NCBI GenBank assembly: GCA_928085145.1
Contig: OV725078.1
Span: 89,530,410 to 89,594,409, forward strand
Reading direction: 5' to 3'
From: Nezara viridula
Taxonomy: Eukaryota > Arthropoda > Insecta > Hemiptera > Pentatomidae
Length of the DNA: 64,000 nt
Part shown: positions 53,820 through 64,000 of the stretch, in pieces
How positions within the stretch are numbered: position 1 is the stretch's first letter
Layout of the letters: every line of letters starts with the position of its first letter
Notes under the pieces: model-generated
Told to the model about the DNA's origin: nothing
Seen by the model: the letters and a program-made list of their open reading frames with translations, nothing else
Databases searched by the model: none
Program-made: the position numbers and the translations under genes

Positions 53820-54260
53820 TTCATAGCTTACAATTTAAATACTCCATTCAATCCCGTCCCACTAGATCATGTATTTCCGACATCTATCCTCCACCTCTAC
53901 GAACTGCTGGATTTGACAAATCCTTTGTAATTCAAGCCGTCTCCCTCTGGAATTCTATCCTTCCTGATATTTGACACGCACAATCATTTTCCTTTTTCAA
54001 ACCTCTCCGTAGTAGACTTTCCTAATCAGACTGACTACGAAATGTACCTAGGAGAACTATTTAATTAACACTAGAGACTATTTCTGTTTACTTATTTTAT
54101 TTTAGTTTCCTATGTTTGTTTTATATATATGTACACTTTTCTTTTCTCTTTGTTTCTGTATTTTTACTTTTAATTAACTATTATTGTAAATATTTAATTT
54201 ATTTATGACCACACACACATGCATTCTGTACTTATAATTTGTTCTAAAGGAACAGGATGA
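53820..54260 (+). pseudogene. CR1/L2-like LINE ORF2 C-terminus and 3' UTR
   Basis: Plus-strand translation gives FDKSFVIQAVSLWNSILPDI, matching FDKSFIIRSSSLWNSIPPHI at the end of the intact ORF2 (20978-23770), then a TFxS-like region and a stop. About 200 bases of AT-rich 3' UTR follow, up to a TTCTAAAGG phrase at 54243 like that near the 3' end of the intact copy. The rest of ORF2 is absent. Confidence 0.6.
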
Positions 54261-55005
54261 TCTCAAATGTCAGGCGGATGAGCACCCAAAGCACTCTAGA
54301 CTCTTAGTCTGCGGGCTGAGGGATGAAACTCAAGACATCACAGGACGGAAACCATAGACAGAGGGAAGAATCTCCAGACCTTGTGAGAGGATGAAATACT
54401 AATGGAGGGATGAGACTTCAGACTTATTATATAGGAATACAAGCGGACAGATGAGCCTTGTATGGAGAGAAGGTTAAAGGAGCATATTGAAATAAAAGGC
54501 AGTTTGATATTGACCCAAAACGTGTATATAGAATATACTGATCAAACTGCTGGGAAGGTCTAGCATCGTGAAGAATGGAGATCCAAGATCTGAATCTCTT
54601 GAGAAGTGCCTGTGGTCTTCATTCTGCCATGACTAAATTGGCTAGCAAGAGCTGTTACAGTTACTGTTATATTTAAGCTTTGATCAGTACACTTATTGTC
54701 GTTAAACTTAATTATTAACTGATAATAATGTATATATAATAATTATTGATTAAATGTTACAGAACTGTAAAAACAAATATTCACTTATAATAATAATTTG
54801 TAGTTTAATTATAATATAATTTTAATTTTCATTGAAATCAGTAATATTTATAAAAACCCAACATTCGTCTCACATTACGCGAACCATTCACATCACATTA
54901 ACGGAACCATTCTAAGTTTTGCTATGGACGTTGCTGTGAACATTCGCGCAAACGTTTACACTGATTACACTTAGCACATGTAGATTTATTTGCTAGATTA
55001 ATTAC
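54261..55005. other. unassigned GC-richer block, then AT-rich DNA
   Basis: Bases 54261-54660 are purine-rich, with repeated GGATGA phrases, but have no long frame or known motif. Bases 54700-54990 are AT-rich. Confidence 0.3.
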
Positions 55006-55094
55006 CTTGGGCCTTGCAGCCATTCACTATGCACACCCTGACGGGTAGGGGGAACGTCTTCAATAATCTTGTCAATTGGTAAACCTTCTGGACA
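55006..55094 (-). CDS. unrecognised gene, short internal coding exon
   Basis: On the minus strand an acceptor (GAGATGACAG) and a donor (CCCAAG/gtaatt) bound 89 bases that read CPEGLPIDKIIEDVPPTRQG and then VHSEWLQGP with a split Arg. It starts in phase 0 and leaves in phase 2, so it could join the terminal exon 47323-47518 directly but not exon 51640-51805. The composition differs sharply from the AT-rich flanks and nothing in it matches a repeat seen elsewhere in the window. An alternative acceptor 30 bases upstream (CTACAACAG) would bring an in-frame TGA, so the inner one is preferred. No family was recognised. Confidence 0.5.
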
Positions 55095-55419
55095 CTGTCA
55101 TCTCTTCTGTTGCAGGCTGTTGCATAAAACTGACCTGTTGTAGAGATGGGCACATAGACCACCTATCATAATAAAAATTTCAAAGGACAAATAAATTCCT
55201 AATTTATTGAAATAGAACATAAGCTTAATTCTACTTTGAAAGAAAGATTCTGGCAATAAGTAGAATTAGGTTGAAAAATTTGTGAAATGAGCTACAAAAT
55301 TAAAAAATCAAAAAGCATTTTAATCTTAGACTGTTATTACAAGCACTGCCAGATCATAAGACTGGTGTATTTCAGTAGTGTATTAAAATGTATTAAAATA
55401 ATAAATTGATAACAATAAT

Positions 55420-55585
55420 AAATTCTCTTTTTATTCTGGGACAAGTCTCTTACAAATAATATTAAAGGAAAAGTGTCGCAGGCTTTAGAGCCTCAGAATA
55501 ACAGAAAAATTAAAAAATTAAAATTATGAAAACATAAAAGATTATATGATAACTTCTAATGATAATAAATTCAAAACTCTGGTGT
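55420..55585 (-). mobile_element. LINE 3' end with stem-loop
   Basis: The minus sense carries GAGACTTGTCCC, AGAATAAAAA and a TTATTATTG tail. It is homologous to the intact LINE 3' UTR (for example GCTTTAGAGCCTCAG against GCTAAGGAGCCTCAG on the + strand). It is a very short 5'-truncated insertion. Confidence 0.6.
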
Positions 55586-55680
55586 GTGAAACACACAATT
55601 TTCACTTACCGCTCTACTTTGAATAAAAATTATTTTCCGGCAATGTTGGGTGATTACAAAAATTTTGAAGAGATAGACCA
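55586..55680 (+). repeat. third copy of the CACTTACCGCTCTACTT repeat
   Basis: This matches the inverted copy near 32550-32620 over ~80 bp, including TTGAATAAAAATTATTTTCC. Confidence 0.5.
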
Positions 55681-57172
55681 ATACTGACATTAATATTGGC
55701 ACATCAGCCTTTTTGCTGATTATAGGTATCGGCCAATACCAAATGCTGATATATCGGTTTTTTTTTTTTTTTTTTTGCTTATCCTCTCCCCAGATTTTCA
55801 GCAGGTAGGGATATCCAAAATCCAAATGTATGAGCAAGGAAGAAGGAGGGAACAAGCATATCGAGGAGGCTCGATATCGTTTCGAGAGAGTACTGCAATT
55901 TAAGTATTTGGACACTGTTATCGCTGAGGATAAATAAGATTAGAGAAGAAATTATGGCAGGGATAGCAGGCAGCTGGCAATCGATGCTACTGGTCTCTAA
56001 TGACAATAGTTCGAAACCGAGATATATTCAGAGCTCTCAAAATAAGAGTGTATCTTACGGTCCTTCAGTCAGTGGTCCTGTATGGAAGCAAGTCCTAACC
56101 GGTGACACGCAATGTTGAAAGGCTGTTAAACATGTGGAAAAGAAAAATCTGAAGAAAGATCTTTGGCCCTACAAAAGAAGGAGATCGCTGGCGGATGAAG
56201 ACAAACAAGGAACTTAGAAATCTATATAAAACACCAGATATTGTTGCTATGATTAAGAGTGCCAGGATAAGATGGCTGGGGCACGTACAAAGAATGGAAA
56301 GTAGTAGACTATCCAAAAATGGTGATGGAAGGACACTCTAGTGGAGAAGGTGCAGAGGGAGACCTAGACTTCATTGGCTGCAGGATGTAGAGGAGGACCT
56401 TCGGACGTTGGGTGTCGGCAGATGGAGAAGGGCAGTCGAAGACATGTCAGAGTGGAGGAGGATCACTGAGGAGGCCAAGGTCCTACAAGGACCATAGCGC
56501 CGTTAAATAGATAGATAGATAGGGATGTCCAAAAGAACGGTATATTGGACTTAAGACCTTCTTTTATTGAGATTGGTAGAGTTTGACAAATTTTTATTCA
56601 ATTTTTTTTTTCTGGTCCTCCCCTAACCCTAATTTGAGCAAATTCTGATATTCCAAAGACCGATATATTGGCCTCATGACCTCATTTTATTAAGATTAGT
56701 AGAGTTTGATTTCTTCTTTTTTATTTTTTTGTTTAACACTACCAAATTTTCTGGTCATCCTCTTGAACAAATATATTGTCCTCTTTCACTTTGAATACTA
56801 TTTTTATTGCTAATGGATCAATCATTCTTCAAGGGATCAACATAAACATGAAGTTGAAAAAAGACAAATATATAGGTACCGCAACCTTATTTTATCAAGA
56901 TAAGTAGAGTTGACTATTGTTTTTATTTATTTTTTGTGAACATCTTCGAAATTTCCTGGCCATCTCCTTGAACTGATAAAACGGCCATTTTCACATTGAA
57001 TAAGGGATCAACATGAACATAAATTTTAGAAAAGATCGATGTATCGGCCTTATGACCTTATTTTATTGAGATTAGTTGAGTATGAGAATTTTTTATTTAA
57101 TTTTTTTTTCTGGCCCTCCTTTTCCCTCAATTTGGGCAGTTACCAATATTCCAAAGACCAATATATAGGCCT

Positions 57173-57218
<46 letters not shown>

Positions 57219-58195
57219 CAAAATAAGTAGAGTTTACCTATTGATTTTTTTTTTTGCCTTCCTAATTTCCTGGCCATATTCCAAAGACCAATATATCCGC
57301 CCCACAATCTTTTTTTTTACCAAGATCAATAGAGTTTATACTTGGAGTTTACTACCAAATTTTTCTGTCATCTTCTTGAACTGATATATCGGCCTTAAGA
57401 CCTTATTTTATTGAGATTCCAAGACTATTATTTTTATTGCTAATAAATGAGTCAACGGATCTGCATAAACATAAATGTGAGCAAAGAGAGATATATTGGC
57501 CTCTTTCACTTTGAATCTTATTTTGATTGCTAATAAATATGTCAATCATTCGTCAAGAAATCAACATAAACATTAATTTGATCAAAGACCGATATATCGG
57601 CATTATGACCTTATTTCATTGAGATTGGTAGAATTTGACAATTTTTAAATTTTATTTAAGTTGTTCTGGTCTTCCCCTTACCCAGATTTGAGCAGATAGA
57701 GATATTACAAATACCTATATATGATATATCAGCCTCACGACCTTACATAATCAAGATAAGAAGAATTTGATAGTTGTTTTTTATTGCATTTATTTATTTT
57801 TATTTTATTTTATTTTGTAGCTCTTCCACAATTTTTTTTTCACCTCGAGTCACCTTGAACCAATATATCGGTCTTTACTCATTAATTGGCCCATTTATTA
57901 TCAATATAAATAATTTCCTAAGTAAAACCTGTGAGACATGATAAAATAATGTCAAAAGGCAGATATATTGAAAAAAAATTGGAAGAAGACAAGCAAAAAA
58001 TAAAAAATGGCCAAAACTACTAATCTCGATAAAATAAAGTAGTGAGTCCAATCTATCAGTCTACCCTCAAATTTATGTTTATGTAAATTCCTATGAGACT
58101 GAATGACACATTTATTAGGAATACAAATAATATTTATTTCAAGTGAAACTCTATGAATCATGATAAAATAAGATCATAAGGCCGATATAATGGGT
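55680..58195. repeat. degenerate satellite around a GATATATCGG core
   Basis: A phrase like GATATATCGGCCTTATGACC, then TTATTTTATTGAGATTAGTA and GAGTTTGA, recurs at about 56535, 56660, 57033, 57380, 57590 and 57715, with weaker copies between. Spacing varies from ~110 to ~200 bp. Copies near 57990 and 58150-58190 are inverted. A T-tract of more than 40 bases lies at 57174-57218. No gene was found. Confidence 0.7.
55860..56515 (+). pseudogene. RTE-like LINE C-terminal fragment with (ATAG)n tail
   Basis: Plus-strand frames give YGSKS, KIFGPTKEGDRWRMKTNKEL, SARIRWLGHVQRMESSRLSK and RCRGRPRLHWLQDVEEDLRT, the post-RT region of RTE-like LINEs (RWLGHV-RM and GRPR-RW). A stop follows VLYGSKS. It ends in four ATAG units at 56502-56518. 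It interrupts the degenerate satellite that surrounds it. Confidence 0.75.
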
Positions 58196-58740
58196 GGACT
58201 ATAACTTTTTTCCAAGCTGATGGGAAACTGGAATTTTGAAGTGAAAAATTGTAAATATGCAATAGGACAGAAAAGATGACAGGGAGACATAGTTTGACTA
58301 ATTTCATTGGGATTAGATCCGAACCATATTTCTGGATTTGAAGACAGAGGAAAGCAGGTCTTCTGGTGAGATATTTGTAAAACTAAAATTTGTAAGGTTA
58401 AAGGAAGTTTTAGGAAAGCAGTGTGAGGAGGAGAATGATATTGAGATAGGATCGGCAACAGAATAGGAGGTACAGGATAGGAGGTACAGGTTTTTGATTT
58501 AACTACAGAGAAATTTTTAAGGATCTTCCATCAGGACTAAGGATCTGGTGCTTGTGATAAGAAGATATGAAAGAATTGTGCCTTAGCACATCGCAAAGAA
58601 GATTGGGCTCGATTTCGAAGGGTTTTGAAAGATATGTAATCAACCGGATTACGTGTGCATTTGAATCGCCTTCTTGCTACGTCTCTTCTCTGTATCAGCC
58701 TTCTAATTTCCGGATTAATCCAGGGAGCAACAGCAGAATT
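58195..58740 (-). pseudogene. CR1/L2-like LINE fragment, third subfamily
   Basis: Minus-strand reading gives APWINPEIRRLIQRRDVARR with following KCTRNPVDYISFKTLRNRAQ (58740-58600), then FSFTNISPEDLLSSVFKS (near 58340) and HFKIPVSHQLGKK (58220). These correspond to ORF2 residues ~315-470 of the intact LINE, between endonuclease and RT. It differs more from it than copies A and B do. Frameshifts are present. Bases 58740-58955 are AT-rich. Confidence 0.65.
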
Positions 58741-58959
58741 GGTAGTATATTAATATATGAAGCCTCCCCCCTTAAAATAATAATGGACCAATTACATTAC
58801 CATAAACAAAAATATATATGTATATTTATTTAATGATTTTGGTAAGTATAAAATGTTTTATAAAGCCTCCAAAAAAATATTGGATTAAATAAAATAAAAA
58901 CATATTTTTTTATGGAGATAAAATGTTTCATGAGTAATTTACTCATGACTAAGCTTCAA

Positions 58960-59475
58960 GAGTAATCACTCGTGACGTTTGAATTTCCCAACACTGGTAT
59001 AGGCACTTCTAATTTGATATATTCTTTCATAACACCTAAGGAAGTTAGATAACGGTACATTGGGTTATACCCAGGACCAAGTACGCATTCTACATCTACA
59101 AAAATGAGGTGATAGTTATATCTTTTCAGGATATCATTTTTATTGTTTAGCAACCAACTGTTATTAGCATATTGGAAGGTATCCCTATAACCAAGACTAT
59201 TCATAATTCAGTAGATAGGGGCAAACCACGAATCGTGGAGATTCTCTGGATGAAATCCGGTTCCATTCACAATCTTCCTATAACACAGAGTGATCCACTA
59301 GTTCAGTGTTCTCTTCAAGATTGCTACTCTTAAAGGTGAGATTCCAGACTCCATTCTCATGAAGTGGTTTGGGATTGTGCAAGGTAAATGGAACAAGTTT
59401 TTAAAGAACTTGATATAAAGTCCCTCCAGCTTCTCAAGTTTTCTCCTTAGTAAATAATCAAATTCTTTCATAGTT
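58960..59475 (-). pseudogene. LINE RT C-terminal fragment
   Basis: Minus-strand frames give MKEFDYLLRRKLEKLEGLYI, KFFKNLFHLPCTIPNHFMRM and ESGISPLRVAILKRTLN, the post-RT phrase (LxxFFKxLLxLPxxTPNxxxRxExG) seen in the fragment at 3785-4495, followed by a stop. A separate open stretch 59204-58956 (NDILKRYNYHLIFVDVECVL) continues the tail and ends at TGA. It is related to the LINE family at 3785-4495 but is a more diverged copy. Confidence 0.5.
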
Positions 59476-59667
59476 CATATTTATCTATTTTACATCACTA
59501 CTGGCAATGAAAGGCCTTAAATTGTTTCTAATAACCAAATTAATGATAAATTGGAGGAAGAATTGAAAATTCTGCATTTAATCCTGTCAGACTATTTTAA
59601 TGAAGATCGCACCTGATAAAAATTAAAGACCATTTAATTTTACATCAATATAAGAAGTTAAATATAA

Positions 59668-59743
59668 ATATGAGAAGGAGTTGGTTGGGGGTGCGGTCAA
59701 ATAAATTTCTTTGACAGCAACCCCAACCAATTCCTTCTCATAT
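59668..59743. ncRNA. 76-nt miRNA-sized hairpin
   Basis: ATATGAGAAGGAGTTGGTTG and following bases (59668-59701) pair with 59710-59743. About 31 Watson-Crick pairs, one G-U and two G-A mismatches surround a short AT loop. Expression is unknown; a tiny palindromic transposon remnant is an alternative. Confidence 0.35.
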
Positions 59744-59819
59744 TATATCTATATCAAGGTCAACCATCTCTACATCATTTTAAATACAAATAGTTCGTAA
59801 TTTTCTAGAAAATTGAAAA

Positions 59820-60040
59820 AATGTGTAAAATTTATGACATCTATCTCAATGACATTTATCTCAGGTGCACAAACGCACGCAGGCGAAACAGACACACAGA
59901 TCTTTTAGCAAAATGTGGTTATTTGAACTCAAGGGAAGTTGAAACATATATTTCTGTTGAAAATTCAGATTAAAAACTTTTCATGAACCCAATACTTTCC
60001 TTCATCATATGTTTCATTCATATATCGGTAAGTAAAATTT
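59820..60040 (-). repeat. inverted copy of the repeat at 31360-32000
   Basis: The minus strand reads ACTTACCGATATATGAATGA, then TTTTCAACAGAAATA and a CTGTGTGTCTG patch, in the same order as 31420-31545. Confidence 0.5.
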
Positions 60041-60281
60041 GAAATATGTTAAAGTTTCTATTAATTTATAAATTTTAATTCAAGATAAGAAATATCTATC
60101 TAAAATTCTTTGGAAGCTGAATGGACAGGAAGTGATTGAATAAGCAAGATTTAAATGTGGGTTATTTCAAGATAGGACCATCAGGAAGGATAACAAGTTA
60201 CACACACCCATAATTTAGTAAAACCTACTTCTCTCACTTAACAATAACTCTTTCAGTGAGCTGTAAAATATGACCCCTTAC

Positions 60282-60448
60282 TTGTTTGAAGTTTAACAGT
60301 GGAATGAAGAGCTCAATGACTCCATATGTTAAACTTAAAATGGCAAACACAATCAGCCAAACAATCACAGATAACACATTATTATTTACAATGTGCATGC
60401 AAAAATTAATATGTAAAATTATACACACGTCAATTATATATGGATATA
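60282..60448 (-). CDS. possible membrane-protein exon
   Basis: On the minus strand an acceptor (TTTAATTACAG) and a donor (CAA/gtaagg) bound 167 bases open in one frame: after two carried bases, YPYIIDVCIILHINFCMHIV, a NNN turn, then LSVIVWLIVFAILSLTYGVI and ELFIPLLNFKQ. It predicts two hydrophobic segments. It enters in phase 1 and leaves in phase 0, so it could join exon 55006-55094. AT-rich DNA readily gives hydrophobic open frames by chance, so the call rests mainly on the splice sites. No family was recognised. Confidence 0.3.
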
Positions 60449-60559
60449 CTGTAATTAAATATAATAACATACTTTTAACACAAATCTGTGTTTTTCTCTT
60501 TATTGGTCTTCATCACATATATTCCCTTATTTAATAGCATTAATTTTCTTGGAACATAA

Positions 60560-60824
60560 CCCTCCCGAACGTTAAGGGATTAGTGTATTTACAAACTCCC
60601 TGAAAAAAAAAATTGCATTGTTTGCAATAGAAAAGAAGAAGGGCCTGTGCAAAGATCATAAATAATTTGTATTTTCTGTTTTTAAATATTTTTCGTATGA
60701 CATATATAACTTTTTTCTCCCTCCCCAAATGAATATAATGGTCCACAATTCTATAATTTTTTGTTTTAAATTTGTTCAGTATTTTTTTGCAAATGCACAA
60801 TACTATTAGTTAGCACTAAAAGGG
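60560..60824 (-). mobile_element. piggyBac-like remnant
   Basis: The right end is CCCTTTTAGTGCTAACTAAT (minus strand) next to TTAA at 60825. The left end begins CCCTCCCGAACG next to ATAA. Minus-strand frame 60800-60540 contains FYCKQCNFFFQGVCKYTN, like the C-terminal Cys-rich domain of piggyBac transposases. Very short and decayed. Confidence 0.4.
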
Positions 60825-60999
60825 TTAAAATGAAAAAATATTCACCTGAAAATGATTCACTTTTGTCAACATGTTAAGAATGACCACTGGACCAAAATAT
60901 ACAAAACTAGCGACAATGTAGGAAAAACAGAAAATATTTTCTTCTCAAAAAATATAATAATAAAAATGATAAGTATGATTGTTTATAACTCCATGACCC

Positions 61000-61985
61000 T
61001 ACAAAAAGGTGTGGCCATTGGCCGCCTCAATGAGCCCTCGCCAGATGACTCTATCTTGCGCAGTCGCTCACCAGTTGCGGATATGCAATAATTCTCTGGT
61101 GTCCCGGATGATGTTGTCCTCCCATCTTAGACGTGGTCTGCCTTTCCATCTTGTCCTGCAGAGCTTCTCATCAAGCAACGTCCTTGGAACTTCCTCTTCT
61201 GGCATTCTGGCCACATGGCCAGCCCAATGTAGTCGCCCAAGCTTGATGCACCTCAACACATCTGTTCTCCCATACAAATCATATATATCAGTCAAGATTC
61301 ATCATCACCGACCTTAAGAGGTCCAAAGATATGGTAAAGGATCATCCTTTCAAAGATTAGTAAATCTTTTTCTTCTTTGCTAGAGAGGGTCCAGCTTTCC
61401 AATGCATATGTGAGAACGGGCCTAATGAGGGTCTTATATAAGAGGAATTTTGTATGACGGGAGATGGCAGAGCTTCCAAGGTGTTTGCTGAGGCCAAAAT
61501 AACACCTGATTGCCCTTATTATTCGCTGGTTGACCTCCAGGGATATTCTATTTCCACAGCTTACAATAGCTCCCAGATAGGTAAACTGGTATACATTATG
61601 GAACGTAAATGGGCCCAAAGCCACCGGTACTTGTACTGCAGTCTCGGTTTCAGGTCCTGCTCACATATACATTGTCTTTTCCTGGTTTACACTCATTCCC
61701 AAAGCTTCTGCCGCTTCAGCCAACCTTAAAAATGCACTCTTAAGAGACCTGAACGAACATGCCATTAGATCTAGATCGTCAGCAAACCCCAGTATTTACG
61801 TTAATCTGTTAAAGTTAGTGTCGGTAGTCTGAATCCACAAGTCACGTATCACCTTCTCCAGGGCCAGGTTAAACAATAGGCAGGCAAGCCCATCCCCCTG
61901 CCTAATTCCTCGCGTGGAAACAAATTTAGGTGACAGGTCCGATTGTGCCCAAACAGTGCACCTAGCATCCATAGTCATCTTGATG
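61000..61985 (-). pseudogene. LINE RT and C-terminal region (RTE/Jockey-like)
   Basis: The minus strand encodes, in order, FVSTRGIRQGDGLACLLFNL (61915 on), GFADDLDLMACSFRSLK (about 61790), VNQEKTMYM, YLGAIVSCGNRISLEVNQRI, KTLIRPVLTYALESWTLSSK, LLIFERMILYHIFGP, RLHWAGHVARMPEEEVP and WKGRPRLRWEDNI. These are RT motifs B to E plus the WAGHV-RM C-terminal motif. Three or more frameshifts separate them, with a small deletion near 61795. The N-terminal half and endonuclease are absent. It ends close to 61000 without a clear tail. Confidence 0.75.
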
Positions 61986-62354
61986 AGGCAGACAAGTTTT
62001 GGGGGAATGATTGTTTATAAAGTAATAAAATATACTATGGTCATTCATACAAAAATAACTTGTTATCTTAGTTTTGTTTCACTCCAAGCTACTCTGTAAA
62101 TTTGATAAGTTTGGTGGACCTACTTTAAAATCTTAACTGGTTAATGAAAAGTGAAGAGTTTAAATAATAAATGCTAATTTTAAGTCTTAATTTAATAACT
62201 TAAATTTAGCAATTTCTATGTTCTGTATGAGAAACTTAAGTTACTGAGATAAACACCAGCAGCATTATAAGATTTTACAATCCAGAACTAAATAAAAAAT
62301 TAGGATTAAATTTATTGTCATGTTTAAAATGAAGTACAATTGTAAGAAGCTTAC
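61986..62354 (-). other. AT-rich, probable intron
   Basis: No feature is recognised other than the donor of the adjacent exon at 62355. Confidence 0.35.
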
Positions 62355-62515
62355 CTGATCACTTTGAGTAAGACACTGAGCATAACGATGATTGTCTAGA
62401 TTTAGAGATGATGATTTTTTTGATGAGTTATTGTTTCCTATATCCTCGTAAACTGCTAAAAGCTTTAAGACTTGCCCACCTTTTATAGTACTCTTGCAAT
62501 AGTGCTGCTTTTTCC
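62355..62515 (-). CDS. unrecognised gene, coding exon
   Basis: On the minus strand a donor (GATCAG/gtaagc) ends a frame that reads KKQHYCKSTIKGGQVLKLLA, VYEDIGNNNSSKKSSSLNLD and NHRYAQCLTQSDQ, leaving in phase 0. The acceptor is less certain: ATAAG at 62516 or a CAG a few codons further in. The segment is less AT-rich than its flanks and reads like an authentic exon. The G-x-VLKLLAVYED ... RYAQCL order faintly recalls the CABIT domain of serrano/GAREM-type adaptors, but this is only an impression. It lies upstream of, and in the same orientation as, the other minus-strand exons down to 47323. Confidence 0.5.
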
Positions 62516-62882
62516 CTTATTTTTTCAATATAATGAAACAAAATAATTATTGAAAGGTAGTAAAATATAAATATATTTTCAAAATATAAAGCAGGTAAGA
62601 GAAAAATATATTATTTATGAAAATATTAAAATACATTAACACAAAAAACACTAAAATACCAACAGAGCTGACCTTGGAAGAGAGGAGGCATTAATTTTAT
62701 AAAAAAAATTAATTTTAATAATAATATTGCTTTAACACTCATAAAAACAAGAAATTTGTATTTAATTTAATATACTCTTAATAGTGGTAAATCAACAAAG
62801 ATTATAAAAATTACATTATTATCTGATATTTTTGATTTATATTGTGCAGTTTACAAATAATGGTTGTATATATATATATATA

Positions 62883-63560
62883 AACTGACGGGCAAAAAAT
62901 TCCACCCACTTGATTTTTTCATGTTTTCATCTAAAAATATTTCTGCTTTGGATTGGTCTATTGTTTTTAATGAACAAATAGGTAATCTTTTTGTTTGTCT
63001 TCAATTAGGAATGTTAATATAGAGGACAATAACCCTTAATCCTTAATTCAATGAAATGATTCTAGATTCCAATGTTTACTTTCTATGGAATCAAAATGTT
63101 TATTCAGTATCATTATTTCAGTGCCGTTTCTTGCAGCACATTTCTTAGTTTCCGGCTTTTAATTTTTTCAATATTGAGTTTAAAAATGCCTCTTAGTGCT
63201 GAGGATTTTCATATGAAACTTTACGAGACACCGTCAGGTAACAGAACCACAGGATGACCGGTTTTTGACTTTGAGAATTTTACGAAACCGGCATCTTACC
63301 GTTGTTCAAGCGATTCATCAGCTCGAAGAAGTTCGAGGTGTGCAAATTTCTGAACATACGGCTCGGAGAAGATTAAATGAGTATGGATTAATGGCTTTTC
63401 GTCCAGTAAGAGGACCAGAGTTGACCAGAACTCACAGAGTAACATGGCTGGCTTTTGCTTGAGAACACAGCCATTGGACTATGGACGAATGGAGTGCTGT
63501 ACTTTTTACAATGAGTCAAGATTCGCTCTTCGATCTCCAGACGGGCGTGAAAGGCTGATT
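62883..63560 (+). mobile_element. 3'-truncated Tc1-like transposon
   Basis: A left TIR (ACTGACGGGCAAAAAATTCC) follows a TA run at 62866-62882. Plus-strand frames give the start MPLSAEDFHMKLYE, then TLRILRNRHLTVVQAIHQLE, ISEHTARRRLNEYGL, then WTMDEWSAVLFT, the N-terminal HTH and start of the catalytic domain of a Tc1 transposase. A stop (WLAFA*) and frameshifts break it, and the rest, with the right TIR, is missing after ~63560. It is a different subfamily from the copy at 25011-26491. Confidence 0.8.
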
Positions 63561-64000
63561 TGTATTTTTTTACACATATATATTACATTTAAATATAGAA
63601 CAAATCCATCAATAACCTTTAAGTTGTCTCATAAATGTGAGATTTATAAACAGAATAAGATGTAGGTATTAATTATTCTTCTTAACTAAATATTTGCTTT
63701 CAGAACTAAAGCAGCATTTGGTAAAGTTTTTCAAATCCTTTTGGCATATAACACATTTATAAAACCATTAATTATATAACTCACAATAAAAATTTAAAAA
63801 TATATTATGCAGATACAATAAATAGAATAAAAATCAATAAATAGATCAGCAATGTATTTAATTTTTGTTTTTAAAATAATTTTATAAAAATTGATAATTT
63901 AAAAAGAAAGGGGATAGATAACAAATAATAATAGTAGAATAGTACAAGCTAATAACAATGGGGCTCAAGCCCACTTATTTGGTCTGGTTAAAATTACAAA
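63560..64000. other. no recognisable gene
   Basis: AT-rich sequence to the window edge with no feature seen. Confidence 0.35.

Noticed and set aside
57039..57230. 63-codon ORF ending in poly-Phe
   Set aside because: It is a T-tract artefact inside the degenerate satellite.
60286..60534. 82-codon + strand ORF opposite the membrane exon candidate
   Set aside because: It lacks splice sites or any motif and is the complement of the better-supported minus-strand frame.

Overview
The window looks like nuclear DNA of an arthropod, most likely an insect. It is AT-rich and intron-rich, and it is packed with decayed retrotransposons and DNA transposons. The arthropod assignment rests on Jockey-clade LINEs with poly(A) tails, mariner and Tc1 elements, a Ty3/Gypsy element, and GT-AG introns. 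Nothing bacterial, no CRISPR array and no rRNA or tRNA gene was seen. The species cannot be named from the sequence.

Two host genes are visible. On the + strand, exons at 19714-19856 and 26658-26967 join in phase across a 6.8 kb GT-AG intron. They encode the last three C2H2 fingers and C-terminus of a PLAG-like zinc-finger transcription factor; earlier exons were not found. On the - strand, four or five short exon-like blocks with splice sites (62355-62515, possibly 60282-60448, 55006-55094, 51640-51805, and terminal 47323-47518) point to one or two unrecognised genes, with no known repeat family covering the blocks.

The rest is mostly mobile DNA. 1-9000: decayed LINEs, all on the - strand except a short RTE-like piece, including two CR1/L2-like copies, one with an internally inverted RT segment, plus a 199-bp palindrome. 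9000-19000: RTE-like and CR1-like fragments, mosaic copies of a repeat with a GGGTGTCCC end, and a mariner. 20700-24830, inside the PLAG-like intron: a nearly complete antisense CR1/L2-like LINE with an unbroken 930-codon ORF2. 25011-26491: a Tc1 element with both ends. 28700-33250: repeats, a gag fragment and rearranged LINE pieces. 33766-40346: a Ty3/Gypsy element whose RT-RNase H region is gone and which carries two Jockey insertions, one with a perfect 13-bp target duplication. 40655-47000: a long-TIR element, an 831-bp inverted repeat with hammerhead-ribozyme-like motifs at both ends, and a Jockey copy. 47816-50386: a 2.6 kb foldback element made of two kinds of tandem repeat. 50400-64000: a MITE, a degenerate satellite, more LINE fragments, a miRNA-sized hairpin, a piggyBac remnant and a truncated Tc1.

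The strongest candidates for new biology are the inverted repeat with hammerhead-like ends, the foldback element, a 3'-terminal stem-loop kept in several LINE families although its bases differ, and the unrecognised - strand exons, the last of which also holds a 39-residue transmembrane ORF in another frame.
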